This document shows positions 18,617 through 26,401 of a stretch of DNA of 64,000 nt, in pieces. Made by a program: the position numbers and the translations under genes. Every line of letters begins with the position of its first letter. Position 1 is the stretch's first letter. Under the pieces are notes generated by a model. That model was given only the letters and a program-made list of their open reading frames with translations, had not been told where the DNA came from and ran no database searches. The stretch lies in NCBI RefSeq assembly GCF_037861325.1, contig NZ_JAFELW010000001.1. One strand, 5' to 3'. This DNA comes from Riemerella anatipestifer_F (lineage in GTDB: Bacteria > Bacteroidota > Bacteroidia > Flavobacteriales > Weeksellaceae).

Positions 18617-19645
18617 TTAGTAAAATTTCTTCTTTAGCCAAAGAGAGACTTTTACAAGTAAAATAAGAGCAGGGACTTCTACCAAAGGACCTACCACTCC
18701 AGTAAATGCTTGCCCCGAGTTTAGTCCGAAAACAGCAATAGAGACAGCTATGGCAAGTTCAAAATTATTTCCAGATGCGGTAAAAGCTACAGAAGTTGTT
18801 TTATCATAACTTATTCCCATAGCTTTTGTAACAAAGAAACCTATTATAAACATAATACCAAAATATATTAACAAAGGAATAGAAATAATAAATACATCTT
18901 GAGGTATTGTTACAATAAGTTCTCCCTTAAGTGAAAACATAAGCATAATAGTAAATAACAGAGCAACTAAAGTAAGTGGTGATATTTTGGGAATAAAAAC
19001 CTCTTTATACCAGTTTTCTCCTTTTAGATTTATTAAGACTGTACGGCTTATGATGCCCATGGCAAAAGGGATACCTAGATAGATAGCTACACTTTTGGCT
19101 ATAGTATAAATTGAAATATCAATAGCCATTCCATCAAAACCAAATACAGGAGGCAGTTTAGTGATAAATAACCAAGCGTAAAAGCTATATGCAAATACTT
19201 GAAATATACTGTTAAGAGCTACTAATCCAGCCCCGTACTCTTTACTTCCTTCTGCTAAATCATTCCAAACCAAAACCATAGCAATACATCTTGCAAGTCC
19301 AATAAGGATTAGCCCTATCATATACTCAGGATAATCTTGCAAAAATATAATAGCTAGAATAAACATCAGTATAGGTCCTATAATCCAATTAAGAACTAGT
19401 GAGATACCAAGTACTTTAATATTATGGAATACTTTGGGCAGTAGCTTATAATCTACTTTGGCTAAGGGAGGGTACATCATTAAGATAAGTCCTATAGCAA
19501 GGGGAATATTAGTAGAGCCATTGCTCATATTATTTATTTTTTCAGGAATAATGGGAAAGAAATATCCTAACCCTACACCTATCAACATTGCTGAAAATAT
19601 CCAAATGGTAAGATATTGATCTAGAAAACTAAGTTCTTTTTTCAT
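18617..19645 (-). CDS. acr3: ACR3-family arsenite efflux permease
   Basis: The 342-residue protein is nearly all transmembrane (about ten segments). It has ACR3 hallmarks: the Cys-containing GLARCIAMVLVWNDLAEGS segment and the TSVAFTASGNNFELAIAV segment in the C-terminal half. ACR3 exports arsenite from the cytoplasm using the proton motive force. It is last in the arsR-DUF6428-phosphatase-acr3 operon, 9 nt after the reductase-like gene. No arsA ATPase is present, which fits stand-alone Acr3 operons. Confidence 0.93.
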   Translation of the reverse strand: MKKELSFLDQYLTIWIFSAMLIGVGLGYFFPIIPEKINNMSNGSTNIPLAIGLILMMYPPLAKVDYKLLPKVFHNIKVLGISLVLNWIIGPILMFILAIIFLQDYPEYMIGLILIGLARCIAMVLVWNDLAEGSKEYGAGLVALNSIFQVFAYSFYAWLFITKLPPVFGFDGMAIDISIYTIAKSVAIYLGIPFAMGIISRTVLINLKGENWYKEVFIPKISPLTLVALLFTIMLMFSLKGELIVTIPQDVFIISIPLLIYFGIMFIIGFFVTKAMGISYDKTTSVAFTASGNNFELAIAVSIAVFGLNSGQAFTGVVGPLVEVPALILLVKVSLWLKKKFY

Positions 19646-19654
19646 TCACTTTTT

Positions 19655-20272
19655 TTATTTAATATTCTGAAATACATATAACATTTCCGTGGCTATTTGT
19701 AAGCTTCTTTCGGCGTAAACAAAAGTTTGTTTAGGCGTATTATCTGATATTTTAGGGTCTTCATAAGTTATGGAAAATCGTTTTTCTGCACCTAGGACGG
19801 AAGGACAATTGTTATCCGCTTGAGAACAAGTCATAACAGCAGCAAAATTCCCCTTGGGATTAAAAGGATGATCTAGAGTTTTGGAAAATCCAATAATAGG
19901 CATTTCGTTATCCGAATATTTTATTGCATAAATAGGATTGTTTTCATCTTTTGACAATGTCTCTATGGAAAAACCTACATTACGAAGAGTATCTACTATT
20001 TTAGGAAATAGAGCCGTAGCTTCTGTTCCTGCGGAGTAACATTCTACATTATAAATTCCAAAGTAATAAGCCATAGTCTTTGCCCATATTTGACAAAGAT
20101 GACTCCTGCGAGAGTTATGTGTGCAAATAAAATTGAGCCTAATAAATTCTCCCTTCCTTTGCTTTTCTGTAATGAAGTCTATAAGAGCTTGTAATATTTT
20201 CCTCCGTTCTTTTGGTATAATATCTACCTCTAATTGCTCTACAAACCACTGAACTTTAGATAATAAAGACAT
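19655..20272 (-). CDS. Arsenate reductase-like low-molecular-weight phosphotyrosine phosphatase family protein
   Basis: The 205-residue protein has the LMW-phosphatase P-loop CX5R as Cys50-THNSR-Arg56 (FICTHNSRRSHLCQIWA), further cysteines at 149 and 156 (VMTCSQADNNCPSVLG) and the general-acid Asp-Pro in EDPK (residue 172). Cys pairs of this kind act as the redox relay of thioredoxin-coupled ArsC enzymes, which turn arsenate into arsenite for Acr3. It carries about 40 extra N-terminal residues compared with pI258-type ArsC. It sits between DUF6428 (15 nt) and acr3 (9 nt). I infer arsenate reductase activity from motifs and context. Confidence 0.85.
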   Translation of the reverse strand: MSLLSKVQWFVEQLEVDIIPKERRKILQALIDFITEKQRKGEFIRLNFICTHNSRRSHLCQIWAKTMAYYFGIYNVECYSAGTEATALFPKIVDTLRNVGFSIETLSKDENNPIYAIKYSDNEMPIIGFSKTLDHPFNPKGNFAAVMTCSQADNNCPSVLGAEKRFSITYEDPKISDNTPKQTFVYAERSLQIATEMLYVFQNIK

Positions 20273-20287
20273 CTTTATTCATTATTT

Positions 20288-20758
20288 TTAGCAACATCCT
20301 GAGTTAGGGTCACAGCAATTAGTTTTATTCTGAAGCTCTGAAAGTTTTAATTTAGGCTTTTCAGTAGGGATTCCACATTTATCAGGAGCTAAGCAATCGG
20401 TTTGTTTAGTTGTAAGAATAAAGTGATTACCTTGGAAATCTAATCCAAACTTCTGAATGCTCTCCCCTTGATATTCTACTTCTATTTCATCATCTGTAAG
20501 ATGTAATTGTTTTTCGGAAAGAGTAATGATGTCTAATAGTTTCTCAGGAGTTAGTCTATGGTCATAATCTGTTGCCGTCCATAGCTGAAAGTTTACCCAC
20601 TTCTCTTTTCGTACTGTTCCACCACAATCTATAAAATCTTTGGTAATTTGACCTATCTCTGTAATATGAAAATGTGGCGGAATAAAATCTCCATTAGGTG
20701 TTTGAAAATCAATTCTGTCTAGTGTAGCTAGTACTTTTTTAAATTCTGATAATTTCAT
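20288..20758 (-). CDS. DUF6428 family protein with double-CC tail, in the ars operon
   Basis: The 156-residue protein resembles the DUF6428 family seen in Bacteroidota arsenic operons; no activity is known to me. It has PPHFHITEIG near residue 27-36 and, at the C-terminus, cysteines at 122, 128, 148, 149, 155 and 156, ending in NCCDPNSGCC. Paired vicinal cysteines are the arsenite-binding pattern of the ArsD metallochaperone, so a metalloid-binding or delivery role is a fair inference. A candidate ArsR operator lies 18 nt upstream of its start. It is 15 nt from the arsenate-reductase-like gene. Confidence 0.75.
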   Translation of the reverse strand: MKLSEFKKVLATLDRIDFQTPNGDFIPPHFHITEIGQITKDFIDCGGTVRKEKWVNFQLWTATDYDHRLTPEKLLDIITLSEKQLHLTDDEIEVEYQGESIQKFGLDFQGNHFILTTKQTDCLAPDKCGIPTEKPKLKLSELQNKTNCCDPNSGCC

Positions 20759-20775
20759 AATAATTCAATTTTAGT

Positions 20776-20795
20776 TAATCGCAAATAAACGATTA
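20776..20795. promoter_or_regulatory. Candidate ArsR operator in the arsR-DUF6428 gap
   Basis: TAATCG, an 8-nt spacer (CAAATAAA), and CGATTA form a perfect 6+6 inverted repeat. Nearly the same element lies over the arsR promoter at 21151-21170. It sits between arsR and the rest of the operon and could give the downstream genes a second level of control. Confidence 0.6.
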
Positions 20796-20813
20796 TTGTT
20801 ATATGTTTTTTTA

Positions 20814-21146
20814 TCAATCACAACAAGAGGATAGAATTTTTTTATCAAAAAAATTCAAGAATAAAGATTTAGCAAGATTCCATTTTTCTTCATCTATACA
20901 ATATTTTATTTTTGGAGGATTAAGCTCTCCTTTTATAAGTCCTACTCTTTTTAGTTCTTTAAGGTGTTGAGAAATAGTAGATTGTGCTAATGGGAATATA
21001 TCTACCAAATCTCCTGTAAAACAAGAATTTTGTTGTTCCAAACAAGATAAGATAGCGATACGAGTAGGATGAGCCAAAGCTTTTGCAAAGTCGGCTAGTA
21101 ATTCTACATCTCCCGTATAATCAATAGGTTCTAAATTTCTTTTCAT
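20814..21146 (-). CDS. arsR: ArsR/SmtB family arsenic-responsive repressor
   Basis: The 110-residue winged-helix protein has the ArsR core: LAKALAHPTRIAILSCL-type helix, then LAQSTISQHLKELKRVGLI as the recognition helices. It lacks the classical ELCVCDL metal site of the E. coli protein; instead cysteines occur at 35, 42, 83 and a vicinal pair at 108-109 (SSCCD), similar in style to ArsR proteins that sense arsenite through C-terminal cysteines. It is first in the ars operon and probably represses it from the two inverted repeats at 21151-21170 and 20776-20795. Confidence 0.9.
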   Translation of the reverse strand: MKRNLEPIDYTGDVELLADFAKALAHPTRIAILSCLEQQNSCFTGDLVDIFPLAQSTISQHLKELKRVGLIKGELNPPKIKYCIDEEKWNLAKSLFLNFFDKKILSSCCD

Positions 21147-21150
21147 AAGT

Positions 21151-21170
21151 TTATCGCAAATATACGATTA
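21151..21170. promoter_or_regulatory. arsR promoter overlapped by candidate ArsR operator
   Basis: TTATCG, CAAATATA and CGATTA form an inverted repeat with one mismatch to perfect symmetry. The middle, read on the minus strand, is TATATTTG (21164 to 21157), a TAnnTTTG -7 box, 11 nt before the arsR start. A bound repressor would cover the promoter. A further half-site CTAATCG is present near 21207. Confidence 0.65.
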
Positions 21171-21297
21171 GTTTTCAAATAAACAAATAAAACGGAAGAT
21201 ATTCTAATCGTTTACAACAGTTGAAACTACATTACAGAATTATAAATCGTGGTTAAATATGGATAAGATAAACTTATTCAATATGCTTTTTTTTCAC

Positions 21298-21305
21298 TAT
21301 CTTTG
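21298..21305 (+). promoter_or_regulatory. -7 promoter element of the DUF1599 operon
   Basis: TATCTTTG matches TAnnTTTG, 20 nt before the ATG at 21326. Confidence 0.55.
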
Positions 21306-21325
21306 AAGGGTAATAATACAAGTAT

Positions 21326-21871
21326 ATGCAGGATACTTCTAAACAATACGACGAAATTATAAACCTTTGTAAAGATTTATTTGAGAAGAAGCTCCAAGAT
21401 TACGGTGCAGCGTGGCGAGTGCTACGCCCAAGCTCTATTACAGACCAAATTTTCATTAAAATCAATAGAATAAGAACGCTCCAAATGACCGAAAAAAGAA
21501 TGGTGGAAGAATCGGAGGAAGCAGAGTTTATTGCAATAGTTAATTACGCTGTTATAGGTCTTATTCAGTTAGAAAAAGGGTTATCAGAAAATTTAGATAC
21601 TGATACTGAAGAAATTTTAAACTTGTATCAACATTACACCAGCGAAGCTAAAGCCCTAATGCAGAGAAAAAACCACGACTATGGCGAAGCGTGGAGAAAT
21701 ATGAGGATTTCCTCTATTACAGATTTAATCTATCAAAAGGTACTTCGTACCAAACAAATAGAAGATAATAATGGACACACTTTAGTGTCGGAAGGTCTAG
21801 ATGCTAACTATTTTGATATGCTTAATTACGCTGTATTCTGTCTTATAAAAATAAACGAACAAAATGCTTAA
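21326..21871 (+). CDS. DUF1599 domain protein with internal duplication
   Basis: The 181-residue protein is two copies of one unit: DYGAAWRVLRPSSITD at 25-40 recurs as DYGEAWRNMRISSITD at 118-133, and an EFIAIVNYAVIGLIQLE segment near 67-83 recurs near 161-177. This matches the DUF1599 (nucleotide-modification-associated) family, whose function is not established. The second copy ends with NYFDMLNYAV. The stop overlaps the next gene by 8 nt, and DUF1599 plus BT_3928-like, TerB-like and tpiA appear to be one operon. Confidence 0.85.
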   Translation: MQDTSKQYDEIINLCKDLFEKKLQDYGAAWRVLRPSSITDQIFIKINRIRTLQMTEKRMVEESEEAEFIAIVNYAVIGLIQLEKGLSENLDTDTEEILNLYQHYTSEAKALMQRKNHDYGEAWRNMRISSITDLIYQKVLRTKQIEDNNGHTLVSEGLDANYFDMLNYAVFCLIKINEQNA

Positions 21872-22937
21872 ACGCTTACTAAGAATTGTTGTTGCTCTTA
21901 TTTTTATTGCTTCAGGTTTTGTTAAAGCAGTAGATGTTAAGGGATTTTCATTCAAATTAGAAGAATATTTTTCTCCTCAAGTCTTTAATATTGAGATACT
22001 AGAGAGTTGGGCTCTTCCAATCGCTTTTTTTGTAGTGATTTTGGAACTTATTTTAGGGATTTTATTACTATTAAAAATTTCAGTAAGAAAAGTGCTTCTA
22101 GCACTGATTGGGCTGTGTGTATTCTTTGCTTTTCTCACTTTCTACTCAGCTTATTTTAATGTAGTTACAGATTGTGGTTGCTTCGGAGATGCTATTAAAT
22201 TTACACCTTGGCAAAGCTTCTGGAAAGACATTTTACTGCTAGTACTGCTCCTTCTACTCTACTTTGCGTATAGAGATAAGACTTCTATTTCTTTCATGAG
22301 AGCAAGAGGTTCTATACTGTTTTTAGGAACAATAGTTTCTCTATGGATAATGCTTCACGGGATTAAACATGAGCCTATTATTGATTTCAGAGATTATAAA
22401 ATAGGAACAGATTTAAAGTCCGAAAAGAAAAAGATTGAAGAAAATCCGTCTGAGTACAAAACATTTTACACCCTTGAACATAAAAAAACTAAAGAGATTA
22501 TAAAAGTTAATCAAGATGATTACATCAACCAAAACTATTGGCAAAATCCTGATTGGGTAATCCAAGAAGACAAAACCACGTCCGAAGTTGTGAAAGAAGG
22601 CTATGCGTCTGAAATTGTAAAATTTAAAATAGAAGACCTGTACGGTAATGATATTACAGATAGCCTTATACAAGCTCCAAAAACGGTTTTGGTATTTAGC
22701 TATAAGCCTACCGAGGTAGATGCTAATCTCCTAGAAGCGGTAGAAAATAAAATTTCCAAGCACCGCAAAACAGTAGTTTATGGAGTTTCTACGGCACAAA
22801 ATACATTTAAAACATTACCAAATGCAATGATGGACGGCACTGCCATCAAGACCATAGCGAGGAGCAATCCTTTTGTACTCGTTTTAGAAAATGGGAAAAT
22901 TACAGATAAAAAAAGTGCAAAAGATTATACTAACTAA
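21864..22937 (+). CDS. BT_3928-like DoxX/MauE-type membrane protein
   Basis: The 357-residue protein starts with four transmembrane segments that look like DoxX/MauE (IASGFVKAVDVKGFSFKLEEYF, then FSAYFNVVTDCGCFGDAI-like Cys pair at the second half). After a fifth membrane segment near residue 150 comes a soluble domain of about 190 residues ending in VLVLENGKITDKK, which has thioredoxin-like features but no CxxC. MauE-type domains take part in disulfide or quinone chemistry. It overlaps DUF1599 by 8 nt. Function is inferred only at family level. Confidence 0.75.
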   Translation: MLKRLLRIVVALIFIASGFVKAVDVKGFSFKLEEYFSPQVFNIEILESWALPIAFFVVILELILGILLLLKISVRKVLLALIGLCVFFAFLTFYSAYFNVVTDCGCFGDAIKFTPWQSFWKDILLLVLLLLLYFAYRDKTSISFMRARGSILFLGTIVSLWIMLHGIKHEPIIDFRDYKIGTDLKSEKKKIEENPSEYKTFYTLEHKKTKEIIKVNQDDYINQNYWQNPDWVIQEDKTTSEVVKEGYASEIVKFKIEDLYGNDITDSLIQAPKTVLVFSYKPTEVDANLLEAVENKISKHRKTVVYGVSTAQNTFKTLPNAMMDGTAIKTIARSNPFVLVLENGKITDKKSAKDYTN

Positions 22938-22969
22938 ACATTAGATTAACCATTTAATAAAAAATAAAA

Positions 22970-23320
22970 ATGCAAAAATCAAACAAATCTATAGCAGGTT
23001 ATCATTTGTTAATGATTCTTTCTGCGGTGGACTACGAAGTACAACCAGAGGAAGGTATCGTTATCCAGAAATATCTCGCTGATGAATTTCCGTTCAGAAT
23101 CAATTTAGATAACGAGTTGGAAGTCATTGCAACGCTACAACCAGAAGTATGGAAAGACCATTTTGAGTTTCATGCTCGTTGTTTCTTAGATGATTCTACC
23201 GAAGCCGAAAGAAAGAAATTTGCAAAGTTTGCAAAAACACTCATTAAAGCAGATAATGAGGTTACAGAAAGAGAACACCAGTTCTACAAACTAATGAAAA
23301 CTATTTGGAAATTAGACTAA
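22970..23320 (+). CDS. TerB-like family protein
   Basis: The 116-residue, all-helical protein resembles TerB/DjlA-N domains: LLMILSAVDYEVQPEEGIVIQ carries the acidic loop after the first helix, and a second acidic loop, IKADNEVTEREHQF, occurs near the C-terminus. TerB-type domains bind metal ions and are often scaffold modules; a role in tellurite resistance is not implied here. It lies 32 nt after the DoxX-like gene and 18 nt before tpiA. Confidence 0.75.
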   Translation: MQKSNKSIAGYHLLMILSAVDYEVQPEEGIVIQKYLADEFPFRINLDNELEVIATLQPEVWKDHFEFHARCFLDDSTEAERKKFAKFAKTLIKADNEVTEREHQFYKLMKTIWKLD

Positions 23321-23338
23321 TCTTAAAGCATTGATATT

Positions 23339-24094
23339 ATGAGAAAAAACATTGTAGCAGGAAACTGGAAAATGAATAAGAATTTTTCAGAAGCTAAAGA
23401 GCTTATGCAACAGCTATCCGAATATGCCAGTACGCATACACCTAACTGTAAAGTAATGATAGCTCCACCAGCTCTTTATCTTACTACGGCTAAAGATATT
23501 TTTAAAAATAAAGAGGTAGAAGTATATGCTCAGGATATTTCTGAACACGAATCTGGAGCTTATACAGGAGAAATCTCTGCTTCTATGATAGCTTCTGTAA
23601 ACTTAGATGGGAGCATTATTGCTCATTCTGAACGCAGACAATACCACGGAGAAACCGATAGCCACGCTAATAGAAAAGTGAAAACCTTATTAGATAAAGG
23701 GCTTACACCTATCTATTGTAATGGCGAAAATTTGGAAGAAAGAAAGTCTGGTAAGTATTTAGAAGTGATTAAAAACCAAACGCAAACGGCTTTGTTTACG
23801 CTAAGTGCCGAGGAAATAAAGAAAGTGGTTATAGCTTACGAGCCTGTATGGGCAATAGGTACAGGAGAAACTGCCACCGCAGAACAGGCACAAGAGGTAC
23901 ACGCTTTTATTAGAAATATGATAGCAGAAAAGTACGGTAAGGAAGTGGCAGAGGAAGTTTCTATCCTTTATGGTGGTTCTGTAAAACCAAGCAACGCAAA
24001 AGAAATTTTCTCTCAACCTGATGTAGATGGTGGTCTTATAGGTGGGGCTGCTTTGAATATAGAAGATTTCTCAAAAATAATAGAGGCTTTCTAA
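23339..24094 (+). CDS. tpiA: Triose-phosphate isomerase
   Basis: TpiA interconverts dihydroxyacetone phosphate and glyceraldehyde 3-phosphate in glycolysis. The 251-residue protein has AGNWKMNK (catalytic Lys), the catalytic His in IIAHSERRQYHGE, the catalytic Glu in AYEPVWAIGTGETAT and the phosphate-binding ILYGGSVKPSNA and GGLIGGAAL loops. The length is normal. It is last in the DUF1599 operon, with a strong terminator about 35 nt later. Confidence 0.97.
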   Translation: MRKNIVAGNWKMNKNFSEAKELMQQLSEYASTHTPNCKVMIAPPALYLTTAKDIFKNKEVEVYAQDISEHESGAYTGEISASMIASVNLDGSIIAHSERRQYHGETDSHANRKVKTLLDKGLTPIYCNGENLEERKSGKYLEVIKNQTQTALFTLSAEEIKKVVIAYEPVWAIGTGETATAEQAQEVHAFIRNMIAEKYGKEVAEEVSILYGGSVKPSNAKEIFSQPDVDGGLIGGAALNIEDFSKIIEAF

Positions 24095-24127
24095 AAGAAG
24101 CTAATATTTTTTTGACTTTAAAAATAG

Positions 24128-24161
24128 AAAACTGAGAGTTTTTATGGCTCTCAGTTTTTTT
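24128..24161 (+). terminator. Terminator after tpiA
   Basis: An 8-bp stem actgagag / ctctcagt, extended by A-T pairs, is followed by a T run. Confidence 0.88.
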
Positions 24162-24300
24162 ATAATAAATCTCATTTCTAAAATAAGGAAAGGGAAAGAT
24201 GGTAAAATTCACATAAAAAAGTTTTCAATTCTGAAATTTTGTTTAACTTAGTAGGGTAAGAATAATTTAATCATTGTTTCATTAAAATTGAATAAAAATT

Positions 24301-24786
24301 ATGAAAGTTTTTAAAAGTTCTAATTCTACCGAAGTAAATATCATAACAGGATTAACCTTAATTATTTTAAGTTTACTCATAGTTACCTTATTTTATAATA
24401 ATATAGGTGAAGAAGTTAATGTTTATTTCAAGTTCGGAATTTTGTTAATAATTTCACTAGTAGCTGTGTACTTTTATGCAAACTCATTGAATAAAATTAA
24501 AATTACAGATAAGCACCTTATTTTACAAAAAAATATAGGTTATCAGATGATACCTCTTGATAATATAAAGTCTGTTAATAAAACTGAATTTTCAAACCTT
24601 ACAGCTACATTCAGTTCAAAAGGTTTTTTTGGTTTTAATGGAACCTTAATGGATGACACCGTAACTTTTGTTAATGACAGAAAGAACATGGTAAGAATTT
24701 TTACATCTGAGAAAAAATATTTACTGAGTGTAAATACTCCCAATGACTTTATAAGAGATATTATAAATAGTAGCAATAATGATTAG
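24301..24786 (+). CDS. Small membrane protein with bacterial PH-like domain
   Basis: The 161-residue protein has two transmembrane helices (about residues 13-32 and 42-60) and then a beta-rich domain with KIKITDKHLILQK, MIPLDNIKSVNKTEF and SSKGFFGFNG, like bacterial PH (bPH) domains. The pattern is that of membrane-tethered PH proteins of unknown role. It has no close operon partner: the gap before it is about 140 nt beyond the tpiA terminator. Confidence 0.6.
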   Translation: MKVFKSSNSTEVNIITGLTLIILSLLIVTLFYNNIGEEVNVYFKFGILLIISLVAVYFYANSLNKIKITDKHLILQKNIGYQMIPLDNIKSVNKTEFSNLTATFSSKGFFGFNGTLMDDTVTFVNDRKNMVRIFTSEKKYLLSVNTPNDFIRDIINSSNND

Positions 24787-24847
24787 TATTATAATTTTCT
24801 GCTCTATTCCATAAATTTGTATAATTTATTAGCCATACACTTACATT

Positions 24848-25159
24848 ATGAAGTATATCTCATTTCTTTTTATTATATTGGCTGTGTTATTATCCTGCCA
24901 TACAACTAAGCGGTCTGAAGTTGTGGATTACTATCCTAGTCCCAGTATACCTAATTTAGGAAACAACTCAAAAAACACAATATTTCTATACAAAAAAAGA
25001 GAAGTTTCGGAACAGCAATTTGTGAAGTTGGCTAGTAATAAAAAGAATCTATCCATCATCATTATTAAAGATTCCAACGAAATAAAAGGTATGAATTACA
25101 ATCCTGTAATTGTACATCATATTGTTATGGCAAAACCTATAAGAAATAAATTAAAATAA
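24848..25159 (+). CDS. Short lipoprotein of unknown function
   Basis: The 103-residue product has a lipoprotein signal peptide with the Cys after LLS (ILAVLLSCHTTKRS). The mature part contains FLYKKREVSEQQFVKLASNK and no recognised motif. It lies 61 nt after the PH-like gene and 22 nt before a structured RNA element. Probably a real but small envelope protein. Confidence 0.6.
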   Translation: MKYISFLFIILAVLLSCHTTKRSEVVDYYPSPSIPNLGNNSKNTIFLYKKREVSEQQFVKLASNKKNLSIIIIKDSNEIKGMNYNPVIVHHIVMAKPIRNKLK

Positions 25160-25181
25160 ATTTATTTTGTATAAGTATTCC

Positions 25182-25295
25182 GCATTAGGGATAGAGGCGA
25201 TATCCTTTTTCTGAGGGAAGGCACGACCGATGAAAAAGATAAAGCCGAAAGCCCGACCCTTTTAGCCTAGGGTAAAGCCTCGGAAAAGGGAATGC
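25182..25295 (+). ncRNA. Structured RNA element upstream of anmK (multi-stem junction, Flavo-1-like candidate)
   Basis: The gap before anmK is unusually GC-rich for a spacer here and folds by eye into a junction. GCATT (25182-25186) pairs with AATGC (25291-25295) as the outer stem. A hairpin pairs 25202-25211 with 25232-25240 (ATCCTTTTTC with GAAAAAGAT, one bulge). Another pairs CCCTTTT (25257-25263) with AAAAGGG (25284-25290). GGC at 25196-25198 can also pair with GCC at 25243-25245. Similar blocks (GATATCCTTTTT ... AAAAAGATA ... GCCCGACCC) occur in Flavobacteriia intergenic DNA as I remember it, possibly the Rfam Flavo-1 class; this name is uncertain. It may be a free RNA or part of the anmK leader. 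Confidence 0.6.
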
Positions 25296-25321
25296 CATAA
25301 TAAAAATATAAAAGAAAGAAA

Positions 25322-26386
25322 ATGTATATCATTGGTGTAATGTCTGGCACTTCACTAGATGGGATTGATTTTTGCTATTTTAAAATAGATGAAAGTACTT
25401 ATGATTTTGAAATTATAAAGGCTCAAACTTATCCGTATCCTAAGGAATGGCAGATGAAGCTAAAGTCTGCTGCTCAACAAACAAAGCAGGAAGTAGCGTT
25501 ACTAAATGCAGAATACTCAAGCTATCTTAACAGAGAGATACTGAAGTTTATTAAAACTGAAAATATTGAAAATTTAGATTTAATTGCCAGCCACGGACAT
25601 ACGGTGTGGCACAATCCTAAAAGTGGTTTTACTTTGCAAATAGGTAATTTACCCACGGTTTCAAAAGAAATAACAGTGCCGCTAGTAGGCGATTTTAGAG
25701 TGCAAGATGTGCGTCTAGGTGGACAGGGAGCACCGCTAGTGCCTATGGGCGATGAGTTGCTGTTTTCGGGCTACGATTTTTGTCTTAATCTAGGTGGATT
25801 TTCTAATATTTCGTACAAAAGAAATGGGGAAAGATTGGCTTTTGATATTTGCCCCGTGAATACCTTATTGAATTATTATTCCGAAAAATATTTCTCTCTT
25901 CCCTATGATAAAAATGGAGAAATTGCTAAAAGTGGCAAGGTTTATCAACCTCTTGTTGATGAACTTAATGCTCTACCCTTTTATAAACAATCTCATCCTA
26001 AATCTTTGGGAATTGAACAAGTGAATGAATGGTTTATCCCAATTATAGAAACATTTTCTTTAGAGTCTAAAGACTTATTGGCAAGTTTGGTAGAACATAT
26101 GGCAATACAAATAGCCAATGTTTTGGATGCGAATATCGGTAAAAAGCTTTTGGTTACAGGAGGTGGAGCTTACAATCAATTTCTTATTGAAAGACTGAGC
26201 TTTTTAGCTCCTGATATAGAAATAACTGTTCCGTCTTCGGAAGTTGTGGAGTACAAAGAAGCCCTTATTTTTGGTTTGTTAGGGCTTTTGAAGTTGCAAG
26301 GTAAAACCAATGTTTTAGCGTCTGTAACAGGAGCAAAGCATAACCACAGCTCTGGAGTACTATTCTTAAACGGAGCATTATTATAG
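25322..26386 (+). CDS. anmK: Anhydro-N-acetylmuramic acid kinase
   Basis: AnmK phosphorylates and hydrolyses 1,6-anhydro-MurNAc to MurNAc-6-phosphate during cell-wall recycling. The 354-residue protein has the N-terminal IGVMSGTSLDGID signature, ASHGHTVWHNP, the catalytic-region GDFRVQDVRLGGQGAPLVP, LNLGGFSNIS and the ATPase-fold LLVTGGGAYNQFL. The length fits the family. It begins 26 nt after the structured RNA element; it converges with rsgA. Confidence 0.95.
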   Translation: MYIIGVMSGTSLDGIDFCYFKIDESTYDFEIIKAQTYPYPKEWQMKLKSAAQQTKQEVALLNAEYSSYLNREILKFIKTENIENLDLIASHGHTVWHNPKSGFTLQIGNLPTVSKEITVPLVGDFRVQDVRLGGQGAPLVPMGDELLFSGYDFCLNLGGFSNISYKRNGERLAFDICPVNTLLNYYSEKYFSLPYDKNGEIAKSGKVYQPLVDELNALPFYKQSHPKSLGIEQVNEWFIPIIETFSLESKDLLASLVEHMAIQIANVLDANIGKKLLVTGGGAYNQFLIERLSFLAPDIEITVPSSEVVEYKEALIFGLLGLLKLQGKTNVLASVTGAKHNHSSGVLFLNGALL

Positions 26387-26401
26387 CTTTAATTTTTGTT
26401 T

